The position numbers were made by a program, and so were the translations under genes. The notes beneath the pieces were generated by a model. That model ran no database searches. It was not told where the DNA came from and was given only the letters and a program-made list of their open reading frames with translations. A stretch of 6,503 nucleotides of DNA from Pirellulales bacterium (GTDB taxonomy: Bacteria > Planctomycetota > Planctomycetia > Pirellulales > JALHLM01), in the NCBI GenBank assembly GCA_022844585.1, contig JALHLM010000362.1:1-6503 (forward strand), in the 5' to 3' direction. Numbering within the stretch: position 1 is the stretch's first letter; every line of letters begins with the position of its first letter. This document shows positions 4,477 to 6,503 of the stretch, piece by piece.

Positions 4477-6503
4477 ATGCATCGAACCCGCCACTGTCGA
4501 ACGCTTGCGTTGACCGTCGCCGCGTTAAGCATTCTGGTAGCCATGACGTTCGCGCAAACGCCGCAGCCCAAGGTCACCGACTATTCCGCCGAGATCGATG
4601 CGCTCAGCGCCGCCATCAAGTACGAAGTCGAAGACAAGCAGTTGCCGGCGTTCTCGATCGCACTCGTGGACGGCAATCGCGTCGTGTGGTCCGACGGCTT
4701 CGGCTTTCAGGACGCCGCGAAGCAAGTCCCGGCCACCGCGGAGACGGTGTACCGCGTCGGCTCAGTTTCGAAGCTGTTCACCGATATCGCCGTGATGCGC
4801 CTGGTCGAGGAAGGCAGGTTGAATCTCGACGCGCCGGTCAGCGACTACCTGCCGAGCTTTCAACCGAAGAATCCGTCCGGCAAGCCGATCACGCTCCGGC
4901 AACTGATGTCGCATCGTGCAGGGCTGGTGCGCGAGTCCCCGGTCGGTAACTACTTCGATGCGACCAGCCCGTCGTTGGCGGATACCGTGGCGAGTTTGAA
5001 CACGACCACGCTCGCGTTGCCGCCGGAAACGAAGGTCAAGTATTCCAACGCTGGCGTGGCCGTCGTCGGTGCGGTGCTGGAACAGCAGGCTGGCAAGCCG
5101 TTCGCGTCACACTTGCGCGAGACGCTACTCCAGCAACTGGATATGAAGCAAAGCGATTTCGAACTGACGCCGGAAGTCGACTCCCGACTGGCCGACGCCG
5201 AAATGTGGACTTACGACGGGCGGCGCTTTCCCGCGCCGCGCTTCGCCCTGGGGACGGCTCCGGCCGGCAATCTCTACTCGAACGTGCTGGATCTCGCGAA
5301 GTTTATCGTCTGCCTGCTGAACGACGGCCGCACCGGCGACGGGATGATCTTGAAGCCGGAAACGCTGCGCACGATGACGACACCGGTCCTCGATGCCGCC
5401 GGCAAGCCGCTCAAGTTCGGGCTGGGCTTTCATGTTCACGAGTTGGGCGGCCACGTCAAAATCGGCCACGGCGGCGCGGTATATGGGTTTTCCACGCAAG
5501 TCGAAGTGCTGCCGGAAAAGAAACTCGGCGTCGCGGCCATGTCTTCGCTCGACGGCAGCAATGGCGTCGTCAGTCGCCTCGCGGACTTCGCGTTACGCTT
5601 GATGCTAGCCAAGCAATCCGGCAAGCCCGCGCCGACGTATCGCCCGACCGAGGCGATTCCCACCGCGCGCGCCCAGGAACTCGTGGGCAGCTATCAAAAC
5701 GGCGAACGCACCGTGCGCGTGACGGAACTGGAGGGCAAAGTACATTTGCAACAGGGCGCATTTCGCCAGGAATTGCGCGCCGGTGTCGATAACGGCGCGA
5801 TCGTGGTCGACGACGCGATCAGTTTTGGCGCCGAGGTTTCTTTGTCAGGCGATGGCGTGCTGCGCATCGCCGACGTCGACTACACGCGCCTACCCGACGA
5901 GCCGCCTGGCGAGATCCCCTCGGCCTGGAAGGGACTCATCGGCGAGTACGGCGAAGACCATAACGTGCTCTACGTCCTGGAGGACCGCGGGAAGTTGTGC
6001 GTGCTGATTGAGTGGTTCTACTACTACCCGCTCACGGAGGTCAACGAGAACGAATTCGCGTTTCCCAGCGACGGCCTCTACCACGACGAAAAGCTTTACT
6101 TCTCGAGTGACGCATCCGGTCGCGCGACGCACGTCGTGGCCGCCGAGGTATTGTTCAAGCGCCGCGAAGTCGGCACGCGCGACGGCGCGACCTTTCAGAT
6201 CACGCCCGTCAAACCGATCGATGAATTGCGCGCCGCAGCGCTGGCCGCCTCGCCGCCGGAAGAGCAGGGCAAGTTTCGCGATACCGATCTGGTGGAATTG
6301 ATCGCACTCGATCCCACGATCAAGCTCGATGTTCGTTACGCCACCACGAACAACTTCACCGGCGCGGTGTTCTATCAGCAGCCCAAAGCCTTCCTACAGC
6401 GCCCCGCGGCCGAGTCGGCCGTGCGCGTTCACCAGAAACTAAAGGAACGCGGGCTCGGCTTACTGATCCACGACGCCTACCGTCCTTGGCACGTCACCAA
6501 AAT
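4477..6503 (+). CDS. Secreted fusion: beta-lactamase-like serine hydrolase + VanX-type D-Ala-D-Ala dipeptidase (M15D), C-terminus outside window
   Basis: An uninterrupted frame of 675 codons from ATG 4477 to the window edge. Residues 1-26 form a signal peptide (LALTVAALSILVAMTFA^QT). Residues about 30-385 are a serine beta-lactamase/D,D-peptidase-like domain (S12 type) with SVSK (S96, K99), YSN (189-191) and HGG (331-333) as the three active-site motifs. Two beta-rich modules follow, about 396-474 and 484-565, opening with ELVGSY and GLIGEY; they resemble the DUF3471-like C-terminal extensions of such hydrolases. After a linker, residues from about 602 match VanX/DdpX dipeptidases: LDVRYATTNNFTG (617-629), then LGLLIHDAYRP (660-670), where R669 corresponds to the VanX active-site arginine (R71 in enterococcal VanX). 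The metal ligands (SxHxxGxAxD and ExWH motifs in the family) would lie in the unseen remainder, about 120-140 residues, so an intact zinc site is not shown. Export implies action on D-Ala-containing peptides outside the cytoplasm. A weak GAGAG lies 12 bases before the start. It is probably co-transcribed with the GH71/99-like gene. Confidence 0.88.
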   Translation, partial: MHRTRHCRTLALTVAALSILVAMTFAQTPQPKVTDYSAEIDALSAAIKYEVEDKQLPAFSIALVDGNRVVWSDGFGFQDAAKQVPATAETVYRVGSVSKLFTDIAVMRLVEEGRLNLDAPVSDYLPSFQPKNPSGKPITLRQLMSHRAGLVRESPVGNYFDATSPSLADTVASLNTTTLALPPETKVKYSNAGVAVVGAVLEQQAGKPFASHLRETLLQQLDMKQSDFELTPEVDSRLADAEMWTYDGRRFPAPRFALGTAPAGNLYSNVLDLAKFIVCLLNDGRTGDGMILKPETLRTMTTPVLDAAGKPLKFGLGFHVHELGGHVKIGHGGAVYGFSTQVEVLPEKKLGVAAMSSLDGSNGVVSRLADFALRLMLAKQSGKPAPTYRPTEAIPTARAQELVGSYQNGERTVRVTELEGKVHLQQGAFRQELRAGVDNGAIVVDDAISFGAEVSLSGDGVLRIADVDYTRLPDEPPGEIPSAWKGLIGEYGEDHNVLYVLEDRGKLCVLIEWFYYYPLTEVNENEFAFPSDGLYHDEKLYFSSDASGRATHVVAAEVLFKRREVGTRDGATFQITPVKPIDELRAAALAASPPEEQGKFRDTDLVELIALDPTIKLDVRYATTNNFTGAVFYQQPKAFLQRPAAESAVRVHQKLKERGLGLLIHDAYRPWHVTK

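Noticed and set aside
4455..4949. 164-codon + strand frame overlapping the start of the serine hydrolase
   Set aside because: It is out of frame with the signal peptide and SVSK motif; the translation is Arg-rich and featureless.

Overview
The window looks like chromosome of a GC-rich planctomycete, probably Pirellulales. This rests on three things: secreted enzymes with A^Q-type signal peptides, the M1 peptidase/DUF6702 pair, and an intergenic copy of a short dispersed sequence that reads NPKRQRG when translated, a string I associate with spurious ORFs in planctomycete genomes. The taxonomic call is recall plus inference. No rRNA, tRNA, CRISPR array or transposase gene was found.

Layout. 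Two leftward genes fill the left half: a secreted M1-family zinc metallopeptidase (2946 to 598) and, downstream of it, a DUF6702 protein (338 to beyond base 1) that leaves the window before its stop. The 259 bases between them hold no convincing gene. They are packed with repeats: the NPKRQRG-type sequence three bases after the M1 stop, a small hairpin, and a roughly 155-base element with long terminal inverted repeats and nested inner stems. That element ends 13 bases before the apparent TTG start of the DUF6702 gene.

A divergent intergenic region (2947-3113) separates these from two rightward genes 40 bases apart, probably co-transcribed. The first (3114-4436) is a secreted glycoside hydrolase 71/99-like protein that keeps the paired acidic motif of GH99. 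The second (4477 to the window end, still open) is the most notable item. It has a signal peptide, a serine beta-lactamase/D,D-peptidase-like domain (SVSK, YSN, HGG), two beta-rich modules that look like a duplication, and then the start of a VanX-type D-Ala-D-Ala dipeptidase domain (M15D). It is cut by the window edge just after the VanX active-site arginine motif.

How they fit together. All four products appear to be exported. The leftward pair looks like peptide degradation with a small partner of unknown function. The rightward pair suggests extracytoplasmic processing of glycans and of D-Ala-containing peptides. The fused enzyme joins two chemistries that both act on D-Ala-D-Ala-like substrates and resembles in concept the bifunctional VanXY enzymes, although its predicted export argues against a classical VanX role in the cytoplasm.
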